Shown: positions 7,773-15,758 of the stretch, piece after piece | Numbering within the stretch: the stretch's first letter is position 1 | How the letters are laid out: each line of letters begins with the position of its first letter | NCBI RefSeq assembly: GCF_963677575.1 | Contig: NZ_OY782038.1 | Coordinates: 2,793,501-2,857,500 of the forward strand | Reading direction: 5' to 3' | DNA: 64,000 bases | Source of the DNA: an uncultured Draconibacterium sp. | GTDB taxonomy: Bacteria > Bacteroidota > Bacteroidia > Bacteroidales > Prolixibacteraceae | Translations under genes and position numbers: made by a program | The notes under the pieces: model-generated | The model's input: only the letters and a program-made list of their open reading frames with translations | Told to the model about the DNA's origin: nothing | Database searches by the model: none

Positions 7773-10043
7773 CTATTTACTGTTTTCAACTGAATAACTC
7801 ACAAAATCTCTGTGTGCTTTAATCAGGTTTATCGAATGCAGCAGCAAGTTTTTAGTTTCGCTGTTAATGTTGAAATACAGCACCGAGTTACGCGTATTTA
7901 CATCTTTCAATTTTATCCGTTTAATCTGGTTTTTCTCGGTCTTTTTCAGGTAATCAACAATCTCATCGCGTTTTACAATCAGTTCGTCCAGCTTATCGAA
8001 AGTGTTTTCCTGAATCATCGCCAACCCGAAACTGTAAAACTCATCAAGTTTTGTGGCCAATACTTGTAACTCTTCGGCTTGTTCTTTAGAGAATGGCTTA
8101 TGCTGATTATCCAGATGCTCGAATAAAGGCTGTATCAGAAAGTTTAACGAATGTGCTATTTCGCGCTGATAGTCAACCACCTGAACATAAAAATGCCCGG
8201 TATCAACATGGTCCTCAATTTTTGAAAGCGTATCGAATATCTTGCTCTTTATCTTTTTCGACTTTGAATTCAGTTTATCTTTCAACAAGATACTTTCTTT
8301 CAAATCCGCCCGGTTTTCCTTAAGGAAACTTTCAACCCCGTCAGAAAAAGCTTTGTTCGATGAAACCAATGCATTTACACAATGTTTTTTACATTTCTGC
8401 ATTACTTTTTCAACCCCGTCAGTTTCGTCAAAAGCCTCTTCTTCTTCTTCAATAGCTTTGTTGTTACGCTTTTTAAACAGGAATTGTGTACGAATTACCA
8501 TAAAAATAGCGATGGCCACAAACACGAAAATCAGAAATTTACCACCTACTGAAATCAACAATGCTACCAAACCCGCAACGGTAAAAGCAATTATTGCAGT
8601 TAAAAACCATCCGCCAATTACAGCAAACACTCCGGAAATTCGGTAAACAGCACTTTCACGATCCCATGCGCGGTCGGATAACGAAGTACCCATAGCCACC
8701 ATAAACGTTACGTAAGTGGTAGAAAGCGGCAATGTAAACGATGTAGCAATGGCAATAAGAATACTGGCCGTTACCAGGTTTACCGATGCACGAATTTTAT
8801 CAAAAGCCGGAGTTTCCGGTTCGTTTGCAGGCCCCAATGGTACAGGAGTAAAACGGCGCCTTACCGATTCGCGCACAGTTGAAGGCATTGAACGGCTGAT
8901 CGATTTATTGAAATTGATACTACTGCGCACCATTAAACGTGCAATCAACGACGAGCCAAAACGCTCCATTCCTTCCGACTGGCGTGCCAGGTTAATTTCG
9001 GTTTTTGTTACTGCCTGCGCTTTTTTCGACATAATCAGGGTAACAACCATTACCAGCCCTGATATTAACAGCATGAATATTGGAGTACTGCTTTTCCCGG
9101 CCAGTTTATCCATCGAGAAAGTTTCGGGACTCATACCCGAAGCTGTCCACGCCTGGAACGATTTAAAACCGGCAACCGGTACCCCGATGAAGTTTACCAA
9201 ATCGTTTCCGGCAAATGCCAGCGCCAGTGAGAAGGTTCCAACCAATACAATTACTCTAAGGATGTCGATTTTAAAGATCCAGCGTAATAACTGAATAATA
9301 ATTGTCCAACCAACAAAACTCAACAAAAGTACATTTGATGTATTATGTTTTATCCATTCGTACAATGTTTCACCTCCCGAAAGTTCCATACCGGCAAACG
9401 ACGAGCCCCGAATACCTTTAATCAACATAAAATAGGTAATACCGGTAATGGCCAAACCGCCAAATGCCGATCCGAAATACTTTAAACTTTTACCGTATTC
9501 AAACGAAAAAAGTAACCGGGTGAGGTACATTACAATTGCCCCCACTGTAAAAGCCACAAACACCGAAAGCAGAATTCCGCCAACTATAGCCAGCGCCTTT
9601 TCGGAATTTATGTAGTGATACAGCTCGGCAACAACCGATCCGCCGGCAGTTCTAATTTTAACTACCGAAACCGCTACCGCAGCACCTAACAGTTCAAACA
9701 CAATGGAAACCGTTGTTGAAGTTGGCATTCCGAAAGTATTAAACATGTCGAGCAGAATAATATCCGTAATCATCACGGCCAGGAATATGACCATGATTTC
9801 GGCAAAATAAAACTGATCAGGATGAAAGATCCCTTTTCGAGCTACTTCCATCATTCCGTTAGAGAAGGTTGCTCCAACCAGAATACCCAAACTTGCCATC
9901 AAAAAGATAATCCATTTAGGTGCGGCTTTCGAACCAATTGCAGAGTTTAAAAAGTTTACTGCGTCGTTACTAACACCAACAATTAAGTCGGAGATTGCCA
10001 AAGCAAACAGAACGACAACCAGAACCAAATAAAAATTTTCCAT
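7773..10043 (-). CDS. PiT-family inorganic phosphate transporter with C-terminal helical domain
   Basis: A 756-residue inner-membrane phosphate permease. The two PiT signature repeats are visible: VGVSNDAVNFLNSA near residues 23-37 and AFAGNDLVNFIGVPVAG near 275-291, each with the Asn-Asp pair of the family. About ten to twelve hydrophobic segments fill residues 1-535. Beyond them a soluble, helix-rich tail of about 210 residues (DTGHFYVQVVDYQREIAHSL within it) resembles PhoU/DUF47-type domains, which in other bacteria are separate proteins regulating PiT transporters. It is a tandem paralogue of the next gene and has its own upstream repeat array and terminator, so each copy is probably transcribed alone. 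Likely role: low-affinity, ion-coupled phosphate uptake with built-in regulation. Confidence 0.9.
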   Translation of the reverse strand: MENFYLVLVVVLFALAISDLIVGVSNDAVNFLNSAIGSKAAPKWIIFLMASLGILVGATFSNGMMEVARKGIFHPDQFYFAEIMVIFLAVMITDIILLDMFNTFGMPTSTTVSIVFELLGAAVAVSVVKIRTAGGSVVAELYHYINSEKALAIVGGILLSVFVAFTVGAIVMYLTRLLFSFEYGKSLKYFGSAFGGLAITGITYFMLIKGIRGSSFAGMELSGGETLYEWIKHNTSNVLLLSFVGWTIIIQLLRWIFKIDILRVIVLVGTFSLALAFAGNDLVNFIGVPVAGFKSFQAWTASGMSPETFSMDKLAGKSSTPIFMLLISGLVMVVTLIMSKKAQAVTKTEINLARQSEGMERFGSSLIARLMVRSSINFNKSISRSMPSTVRESVRRRFTPVPLGPANEPETPAFDKIRASVNLVTASILIAIATSFTLPLSTTYVTFMVAMGTSLSDRAWDRESAVYRISGVFAVIGGWFLTAIIAFTVAGLVALLISVGGKFLIFVFVAIAIFMVIRTQFLFKKRNNKAIEEEEEAFDETDGVEKVMQKCKKHCVNALVSSNKAFSDGVESFLKENRADLKESILLKDKLNSKSKKIKSKIFDTLSKIEDHVDTGHFYVQVVDYQREIAHSLNFLIQPLFEHLDNQHKPFSKEQAEELQVLATKLDEFYSFGLAMIQENTFDKLDELIVKRDEIVDYLKKTEKNQIKRIKLKDVNTRNSVLYFNINSETKNLLLHSINLIKAHRDFVSYSVENSK

Positions 10044-10151
10044 TTAGTAGTATTTAATGACGTATAAAGTCTTGATTTTTGATTGTTGTTTTTGTTATTT
10101 TTTATTCGCTGTCACCAGCGGTAAAGTTGCTCTAATCAGCCAATTAAAATG

Positions 10152-10189
10152 TTACATTTTTATTACATTTTAATTAATTTCCAATTACA
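10152..10189. promoter_or_regulatory. Pho-box-like 11-bp direct repeats upstream of first PiT gene
   Basis: On the plus strand TTACA occurs at 10152, 10163 and 10185, with TTAAT at 10174, so four half-sites sit on an exact 11-base grid. Read toward the transporter gene the half-site is TGTAA. This is the opposite orientation to the array at the phytase receptor. Binding by the nearby PhoB-like regulator is inferred from spacing only. Confidence 0.5.
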
Positions 10190-10241
10190 CAAAGCCAATA
10201 AACCACTGACCTACTGAACATTAACACTCAACCCAGATCAT

Positions 10242-10269
10242 AAAAAAAGCCGGAAATAATTCCCGGCTT
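10242..10269 (-). terminator. Intrinsic terminator of second PiT gene
   Basis: On the minus strand the arms AAGCCGG and CCGGCTT enclose a short A+T loop and are followed by seven T. It lies 24 bases after the stop codon of the upstream paralogue and separates the two transporter genes. Confidence 0.85.
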
Positions 10270-10292
10270 GTTAAACTATTGTTTACGAATCT

Positions 10293-12566
10293 TTAATTAT
10301 TCTTCTGTAGCGTATTTGTTATAAAATCGCGATAAGCCTTTAGCAGATTTACCGTGTGCAATAACAAGTATTCCATCTCCGAAATCAACTTAAAGAACAA
10401 CTGAGAGTTACGCGTATTAACCATTTTGTTTTTAATACGTTTAATCTGGTTTTTCTCAATCCTGTAAATTTGTTCCAGAATATCGTCGCGCTCTTCAATT
10501 ACTTGCTCAAGGTCTTCAAAAGTCTTACTTTCCATATCCTTCAACACCGATTTAAAGAACTTATCAATTCGTTTTGTGATGTCCAGTAATTCGGTATGCT
10601 GCTCTTCAATAAATGGCTTGTGGTTATTCTCCACGTGTTTAATCATTGGTTCCAACATAAAATGCACGGCGTGTGCCATTTCGCGTTTGTGCTCCATCAT
10701 TTGCACATAAAAATGACTGGTATCCAATGTTCCCTCAGTGAATTTCGTAACCGTTGAATAAACTTTATCGCGGTTTTTCTTCGCCTTTTTCGAGAATTTT
10801 TTACAAGATTCCTCTACCTTTTTCAATCCGGCCCGGTCTTCTTTCAAAAAGCTTTCAATTCCATCCGTAACAATCAAATCACTCGATTTTACGGCATTTA
10901 TCATTTGTCTTGAGCTTTTCTCAAGAATTTGCTCGTGTGCATCAGCCTCTTCAATTTCTTCATCTTCTTCAGCGGCTTGCTGATCGCGTTTTTTCATCAT
11001 GGTATGCGTGCGGATAACCATTATAATGGCTACAACCACAAACACGAAAATCATGAATTTGCCACTCAGTGCAATTATTAGTGCCACAATACCCGAAACG
11101 GTAAAAGCGATTAAAGCGGTTAAAAACCAACCACCAATTACAGCAAAAACACCCGAAATACGGTAAACGGCACTCTCGCGGTCCCACGCACGATCGGATA
11201 ACGAAGTACCCATTGCAACCATAAATGTTACGTAAGTGGTTGATAACGGAAGTTTCAGCGAAGTACCAATAGCAATTAAAATACTTGCCACAACCAGGTT
11301 TACCGATGCCCGAACTTTATCGAACGATGGCGGATCCTGATCGTCTTCGCGAACATAAGTGTGCGGTTCAAATCGCGAACTCACTCTTTCGGTTACCGAC
11401 GATGGCAATACACTTCTTAATCGCTTGTTGAATTTTGTTGTTCCGCGAACAATTACCCGCGCTGCAAACGACGAACCAAAGCGTTCATCTCCTTCATTTT
11501 GGCGCGATAAATCGAGCGAAGTGGCAATTACCGATTTTGCCTTCTTTGACATAATCAGCGTAACAATCATCACCAATCCGGCAATAAGCAACATAAAAGT
11601 TGGAGTTCCCACCTTCCCTGCCAGCATGGCCATCGAGAAAGTATCAGGATTAGTAGCTCCTTGTGCAATCCAGGCCTGGAACGAATTGTAACCAGCCAGT
11701 GGCACACCAATAAAGTTCACCAGGTCGTTCCCGGCAAAAGCCATTGCCAATGCAAATGTTCCGGCCAGTACTACAACCTTTAATATTTTAATGTTGAAAA
11801 CCCATTTTAGCAACTGAATTAAAACTACCCAAAATCCGAAGCTGTAAAGCAACATTAATCCGGTGTGGTGTTTTAACCATTCCTGAATAGTTTCGCCACT
11901 ACTCAACTCAATACCTGCGTATGTAGAGCCTTTCATTCCCTTAATAACAATAAAGTAGGTAATGGCTGTAATGGCCAATCCGCCAAAGATGGAACCAAAA
12001 TATTTCATTGGCCCGCGATATTTAAAGGTAAACACCAGGCGGGTTAAATACTGTACAATTGCACCAACGGTAAAGGCAATAAACACCGAGAGCAGAATTC
12101 CGGTTATAATTGCCAGTGCTTTACTCGAGTTAATATACTGCGACAACTCCATTAATGCAGATCCTCCGGCAGCCTTAATTTTAACCACCGACACTGCAAC
12201 GGCAGCTCCAAGCAATTCAAAAACAATTGAAACCGTTGTTGAAGTAGGCATCCCGAAGGTATTAAACATATCGAGCAGAATAACATCAGTTATCATTACT
12301 GCCAGAAAAATGATCATGATTTCGGAAAAGACGAACATCTCGGGATGAAAAATTCCCTTTCGTGCTACTTCCATCATACCACTCGAGAAAGTAGCTCCTA
12401 TAAGCACTCCTAAACTTGCCATTAAAAAGATCACCCATTTGGGAGCGGCTTTCGAACCAACTGCAGAATTAAGAAAGTTTACAGCATCGTTACTTACTCC
12501 TACAATAAGGTCAGAAATAGCTAAAGCAAAGAGTACGACTACAAGAATCAGGTAAAAGTTTTCCAT
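10293..12566 (-). CDS. PiT-family inorganic phosphate transporter, tandem paralogue
   Basis: A 757-residue paralogue of the neighbouring transporter with the same layout: SNDAVNFLNSAVGSKA near residues 26-41, GNDLVNFIGVPLAG in the second half, many membrane segments to about residue 535, then a cytosolic helical tail (DTSHFYVQMMEHKREMAHAV). The first 130 residues are nearly identical to the neighbour, while the tails diverge more, which suggests a fairly old tandem duplication with a conserved membrane core. It is divergent from the PhoR-like kinase gene across about 200 bases that contain 11-base-phased repeats. It likely imports phosphate; whether the two copies differ in affinity or coupling ion cannot be read. 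Confidence 0.9.
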   Translation of the reverse strand: MENFYLILVVVLFALAISDLIVGVSNDAVNFLNSAVGSKAAPKWVIFLMASLGVLIGATFSSGMMEVARKGIFHPEMFVFSEIMIIFLAVMITDVILLDMFNTFGMPTSTTVSIVFELLGAAVAVSVVKIKAAGGSALMELSQYINSSKALAIITGILLSVFIAFTVGAIVQYLTRLVFTFKYRGPMKYFGSIFGGLAITAITYFIVIKGMKGSTYAGIELSSGETIQEWLKHHTGLMLLYSFGFWVVLIQLLKWVFNIKILKVVVLAGTFALAMAFAGNDLVNFIGVPLAGYNSFQAWIAQGATNPDTFSMAMLAGKVGTPTFMLLIAGLVMIVTLIMSKKAKSVIATSLDLSRQNEGDERFGSSFAARVIVRGTTKFNKRLRSVLPSSVTERVSSRFEPHTYVREDDQDPPSFDKVRASVNLVVASILIAIGTSLKLPLSTTYVTFMVAMGTSLSDRAWDRESAVYRISGVFAVIGGWFLTALIAFTVSGIVALIIALSGKFMIFVFVVVAIIMVIRTHTMMKKRDQQAAEEDEEIEEADAHEQILEKSSRQMINAVKSSDLIVTDGIESFLKEDRAGLKKVEESCKKFSKKAKKNRDKVYSTVTKFTEGTLDTSHFYVQMMEHKREMAHAVHFMLEPMIKHVENNHKPFIEEQHTELLDITKRIDKFFKSVLKDMESKTFEDLEQVIEERDDILEQIYRIEKNQIKRIKNKMVNTRNSQLFFKLISEMEYLLLHTVNLLKAYRDFITNTLQKNN

Positions 12567-12634
12567 TTATGTTTGATTTATAAAATAAGGTCGGCAAATA
12601 TAAAGTAAGTAAAAAGTTTAATCGTATTGTAATA

Positions 12635-12683
12635 TTAATAAAATATTAACTAACCATGAAATTACCATTAACCAATTAATAAC
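12635..12683. promoter_or_regulatory. 11-bp phased repeats between PiT and PhoR-like genes
   Basis: TTAAT (12635), TTAAC (12646), TTAAC (12668) and ATAAC (12679) fall on one 11-base grid; the slot at 12657 is degenerate (TGAAA). The half-site differs from TTACA of the other two arrays and the region is A+T-rich, so chance is a real alternative. It would suit control of both divergent genes. Confidence 0.35.
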
Positions 12684-12764
12684 CACTTTTTTATACGGCC
12701 TTTGAGACCTTAATTTGCAACGTTAGAATTACCAATAACGGTTAATTCAATAATAAAACATTTA

Positions 12765-13802
12765 ATGAGAACATATTCTTCGAAATTTCTTGCCATACTG
12801 GTTGCCGTTATTTTAACCTTGTTGGCATTTGGTATTACAATGCTGGCACACTACTTTGGCGAGAACATCTTGGTTATAACCATTTCTACTGCAGCCTTTT
12901 TTGTAGCCGCCTATTTTTCCATTTTATACATTATTAAAAAATACATTATCGACCGAATACGGCCATTGTATAACACCATTCGCGATCTACCATTGAGTGG
13001 AAAAAAAATGGAGGAAAAAATCGATTCGAACAGTTTGCTGCTAAACGTAAAATACGAGGTTGAAGAATGGGCCAAGTCGCAGTTAAAAGAAATTGAACGG
13101 TTGAAAGAGCTGGAAAAATACCGCAAAGATTTTGTTGGAAACGTATCGCACGAATTAAAAACACCAATTTTCAATATACAAGGGTATGTACTTACGCTTT
13201 TGGAAGGCGGATTGGAAGATCCGAAGATTAATAAACTTTACCTGAAACGAACAGAAAAAAGTATCGACCGGATGGTATCGATCGTTGAAGATTTGGAATC
13301 GATCACCAAACTGGAATCGGGTGAATTGAAACTGAATATGACCCGTTTTGATATCGTTAAAACCGTTGAGGAAGTTATTGAAATGGAACACTGGCAGGCA
13401 TCAGAAAGCCAGATATCGGTCCAGATTGTTAATAAACCCGATCGGCCCATTTTTGTACGTGCCGACAAAAAACGTATTCTTGAAGTGGTTACCAACCTCA
13501 TCGTTAACGGGGTAAAATATGGCAAACAAAACGGCTATGTTAACATCTCGTTTCACGATTTGGAGGACAATATAATTGTTGAAGTTGCCGATAACGGAAT
13601 TGGAATCGACAAAAAAGACCTTCGACGTATTTTTGAGCGCTTCTTCCGTGTCGACAAATCGCGTTCGCGCGAGCAAGGTGGTACCGGACTTGGCCTTTCG
13701 ATTGTAAAACACATTATCGAAGCTCATAATCAATCTATTAACGTACGAAGTGTACTCGATCAGGGTACCACATTCAATTTTACACTCGAAAAGCAAAAGT
13801 AG
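12765..13802 (+). CDS. PhoR-like sensor histidine kinase
   Basis: A 345-residue membrane histidine kinase. Two transmembrane segments (about 8-29 and 34-57) are separated by only a few residues, so there is no real periplasmic sensor domain, as in PhoR. A linker (60-118) leads to the dimerisation helix with the phospho-accepting His129 in FVGNVSHELKTP. The ATPase domain follows with NLIVNGVKYG (N box), VADNGIGID (G1), IFERFFRVDKSRS (F box) and GGTGLGLSIVKHI (G2). Unlike E. coli PhoR no PAS domain is obvious between membrane and HisKA parts. It lies divergent to a phosphate transporter and upstream of an OmpR-type regulator, which supports a phosphate-starvation role. The specific signal is inferred from context. 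Confidence 0.85.
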   Translation: MRTYSSKFLAILVAVILTLLAFGITMLAHYFGENILVITISTAAFFVAAYFSILYIIKKYIIDRIRPLYNTIRDLPLSGKKMEEKIDSNSLLLNVKYEVEEWAKSQLKEIERLKELEKYRKDFVGNVSHELKTPIFNIQGYVLTLLEGGLEDPKINKLYLKRTEKSIDRMVSIVEDLESITKLESGELKLNMTRFDIVKTVEEVIEMEHWQASESQISVQIVNKPDRPIFVRADKKRILEVVTNLIVNGVKYGKQNGYVNISFHDLEDNIIVEVADNGIGIDKKDLRRIFERFFRVDKSRSREQGGTGLGLSIVKHIIEAHNQSINVRSVLDQGTTFNFTLEKQK

Positions 13803-13914
13803 CCCAATCAAAACTTTCCGTAAAAAAAAACGTAAGAGTGGCTATTAATTTGTATTTTGGTTCGGTTAAGCACTATTTTAGTTTCGTGTTTATTTTTTGT
13901 TTAAAAGAAAGTTA

Positions 13915-13945
13915 ATTGTTCTTTAATAAGTAGCACTTACTTTTG
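13915..13945 (+). promoter_or_regulatory. Bacteroidota-type promoter of PhoB-like gene
   Basis: ATTG (13915-13918), 19 bases, then TACTTTTG (13938-13945) fits the Bacteroidota -33 TTTG and -7 TAnnTTTG elements with one mismatch. The start codon is 17 bases downstream of the -7 element. It would let the regulator be expressed separately from the kinase gene, 160 bases upstream. Confidence 0.6.
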
Positions 13946-13962
13946 TTCAAGAATTTTATGCT

Positions 13963-14661
13963 ATGAGTGAAAATCAATTTAAAGTTTTATTAGTTGATGA
14001 CGAGTTGGATATCCTTGAGTTTCTGAGTTACAACCTTGAAAAAGAAGGATACGAGGTATTTACCGCCAGAAATGGTGCCGAAGCAATAAAAGTTGCAGAA
14101 AAACAGGTACCCCACCTCATTATACTCGACGTAATGATGCCCGAAATGGATGGAATTGCTGCATGTGAGGAACTTCGAAAAATTCCGGCACTTAGCAGCA
14201 CCGTTATAGCCTTTTTAACTGCACGTGGCGAAGACTATTCGCAAATTGCAGGTTTTGAGGCCGGAGCCGACGATTACATTACCAAGCCGGTTCGTCCAAA
14301 AGTTTTAGTTAGCCGTGTAAAAGCACTGTTAAAACGTACCGGCGAAGCTACACAACCTGTCGAAGTTGTTGATAGTAATACAGTAACAATTGGAGACTTG
14401 CTTATTGACAAAGAACGTTACCTCATTCGCATTGGCGACAACGAAATGATATTGCCAAGAAAAGAATTTGAATTGCTTTCTCTTTTGGTTTCGAAACCAG
14501 GAAAAGTATTTACCCGCGAGGAGATTTACTATTCGGTTTGGGGCGAAAACGTGGTGGTTGGTGACCGGACAATCGATGTTCACATCCGCAAACTACGCGA
14601 AAAAATTGGCAACGAGCACATTAAAACGCTCAAAGGAATTGGTTATAAATTTGTTGAATAA
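13963..14661 (+). CDS. PhoB-like response regulator (OmpR family)
   Basis: A 232-residue two-domain response regulator. The receiver has the acidic pair D12/D13, the phosphorylation site Asp56 in LIILDVMMP and Lys108 in YITKPV. The C-terminal winged-helix domain (about 130-232) has the OmpR pattern LPRKEFELLSLLVSKPGKVF, the recognition helix region DRTIDVHIRKLREKIG and the terminal IKTLKGIGYKF. It is the presumed partner of the upstream kinase; the gap of 160 bases carries its own promoter. Given two phosphate transporters, a phytase and its receptor nearby, a PhoB role is likely. It is the candidate binder of the 11-bp repeat arrays. Confidence 0.88.
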   Translation: MSENQFKVLLVDDELDILEFLSYNLEKEGYEVFTARNGAEAIKVAEKQVPHLIILDVMMPEMDGIAACEELRKIPALSSTVIAFLTARGEDYSQIAGFEAGADDYITKPVRPKVLVSRVKALLKRTGEATQPVEVVDSNTVTIGDLLIDKERYLIRIGDNEMILPRKEFELLSLLVSKPGKVFTREEIYYSVWGENVVVGDRTIDVHIRKLREKIGNEHIKTLKGIGYKFVE

Positions 14662-14686
14662 CAACTAATAAGATATTATAAAATTG

Positions 14687-14713
14687 AAGGGGCTTTTTTA
14701 AGTCCCTTTTTTG
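14687..14713 (+). terminator. Intrinsic terminator after PhoB-like gene
   Basis: AAGGG and CCCTT arms around a T-rich loop are followed by a run of six T, 26 bases after the stop codon. Confidence 0.75.
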
Positions 14714-15151
14714 TCTTTCCAGACAGGAAATCCTTTTTCCTATAGCTGAAAAAGGATTAAAAAAAGCCACCGCTGACGATAAAAAACTAAAAATAAATTC
14801 CTTTCACTAAAATCAAGAAACTCCTCCTTTTAGACCTTCATTCTTCAGGTCTAACGAGCGTCAAACAAACTTGATTTCTTTACGCTCTCTCCATTTATTT
14901 TCTTAACGCTTTTTCTCGAAGGCGGACTTGAAGGCAAATTTGGTGCGGGCTCGTCAAAAATCCGTCAATCGGGCTAATTGGTAACATTGAAAAAACGCAG
15001 AGGTTATTTTTTGACAAGATTTTTGGTTCCTTTTGATCGAATGCAAAAGGAACTGCCCGTCTGGCATGAAGACAAAAGCTTTCAGACTGAGCATAACCTT
15101 GCTTACTTATCCACTTAAATATAGATGAAGAGTTACAGAGAAATCTGTTTT
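14714..15151. other. Gene-free intergenic stretch with nested inverted repeats
   Basis: About 440 bases without a convincing gene. AGACCT / AGGTCT arms (about 14832-14853) form a hairpin nested in a wider AAATCAAG / CTTGATTT pair (about 14811-14883). Further right, a plus-strand frame of 43 codons opens with TTG at 14987 (YFLTRFLVPFDRMQKELP within it) and stops at 15118; it has no ATG start and I cannot place it. The minus-strand gene to the right probably ends its transcript in this area, but no clean terminator is visible. Confidence 0.4.
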
Positions 15152-15757
15152 TTACACAAAATAAAGCACCAGATAAAGTACAATAAACCCAAGCCCGTAT
15201 CCGGCAACCAGTTGTTTCAGATCGTGTTTACCCAGAATAAGCCGCGCAGTTCCAATCAATCCCGACAACAGCACAACTATTAACACCGAATAAACCGGGT
15301 TCACTCCGTTTCGGAAAGCCAGTGCAAACAAGGTTCCGCTTAAGCCGCCAATGGCTGCCATGTGGTTGCTGATCTTCCACTTTAGCGAAGCAATGAGCAA
15401 CACAACAAGTACCAGTATCGAAGCCAGCATAAACAATTTGAATTCGGGAACAGCTTGTACTTTACGTAATAATATAAATCCCAGGTAGTAAAAAACCGAT
15501 GCGCTTAATAAAGGAATTAAACGATCGCGGTTGCTTGGCATATTAATATTAAAGCGCGGATTTAACGAAAGTACCGCCACCGAAAGCAAAGGCAAAATAC
15601 ACGTAGTGAAAAACACCACCAACAGCACAAAACGTTTGGCTTCCCATAAAAGTAATTCGAAATAAAATCCGGAATGCATGAGCAGAAACATGCCAATCGT
15701 CGGAATCAATACCGGGTGAAATATTATTGATATTATCCTCGCTATTTTCTCCGACAT
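15152..15757 (-). CDS. PAP2-like membrane protein
   Basis: A 201-residue integral membrane protein with about six hydrophobic segments. KWKISNHMAAIGGLSG (about 128-143) and TARLILGKHDLKQLVAGYGLGF (split here for length; about 170-191) occupy the places of the second and third phosphatase motifs of the PAP2 family (SGH and SRxxxGxHxxxDVxxG). The catalytic His in GKH and the SNH are retained, but the first KxxxxxxRP motif is only weakly represented by NRDRLIP. It may be a PAP2-fold protein with altered chemistry, acting on lipid or undecaprenyl phosphates. It begins one base after the rpoN stop codon and is presumably co-transcribed with rpoN. Confidence 0.7.
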   Translation of the reverse strand: MSEKIARIISIIFHPVLIPTIGMFLLMHSGFYFELLLWEAKRFVLLVVFFTTCILPLLSVAVLSLNPRFNINMPSNRDRLIPLLSASVFYYLGFILLRKVQAVPEFKLFMLASILVLVVLLIASLKWKISNHMAAIGGLSGTLFALAFRNGVNPVYSVLIVVLLSGLIGTARLILGKHDLKQLVAGYGLGFIVLYLVLYFV

Positions 15758-15758
15758 C

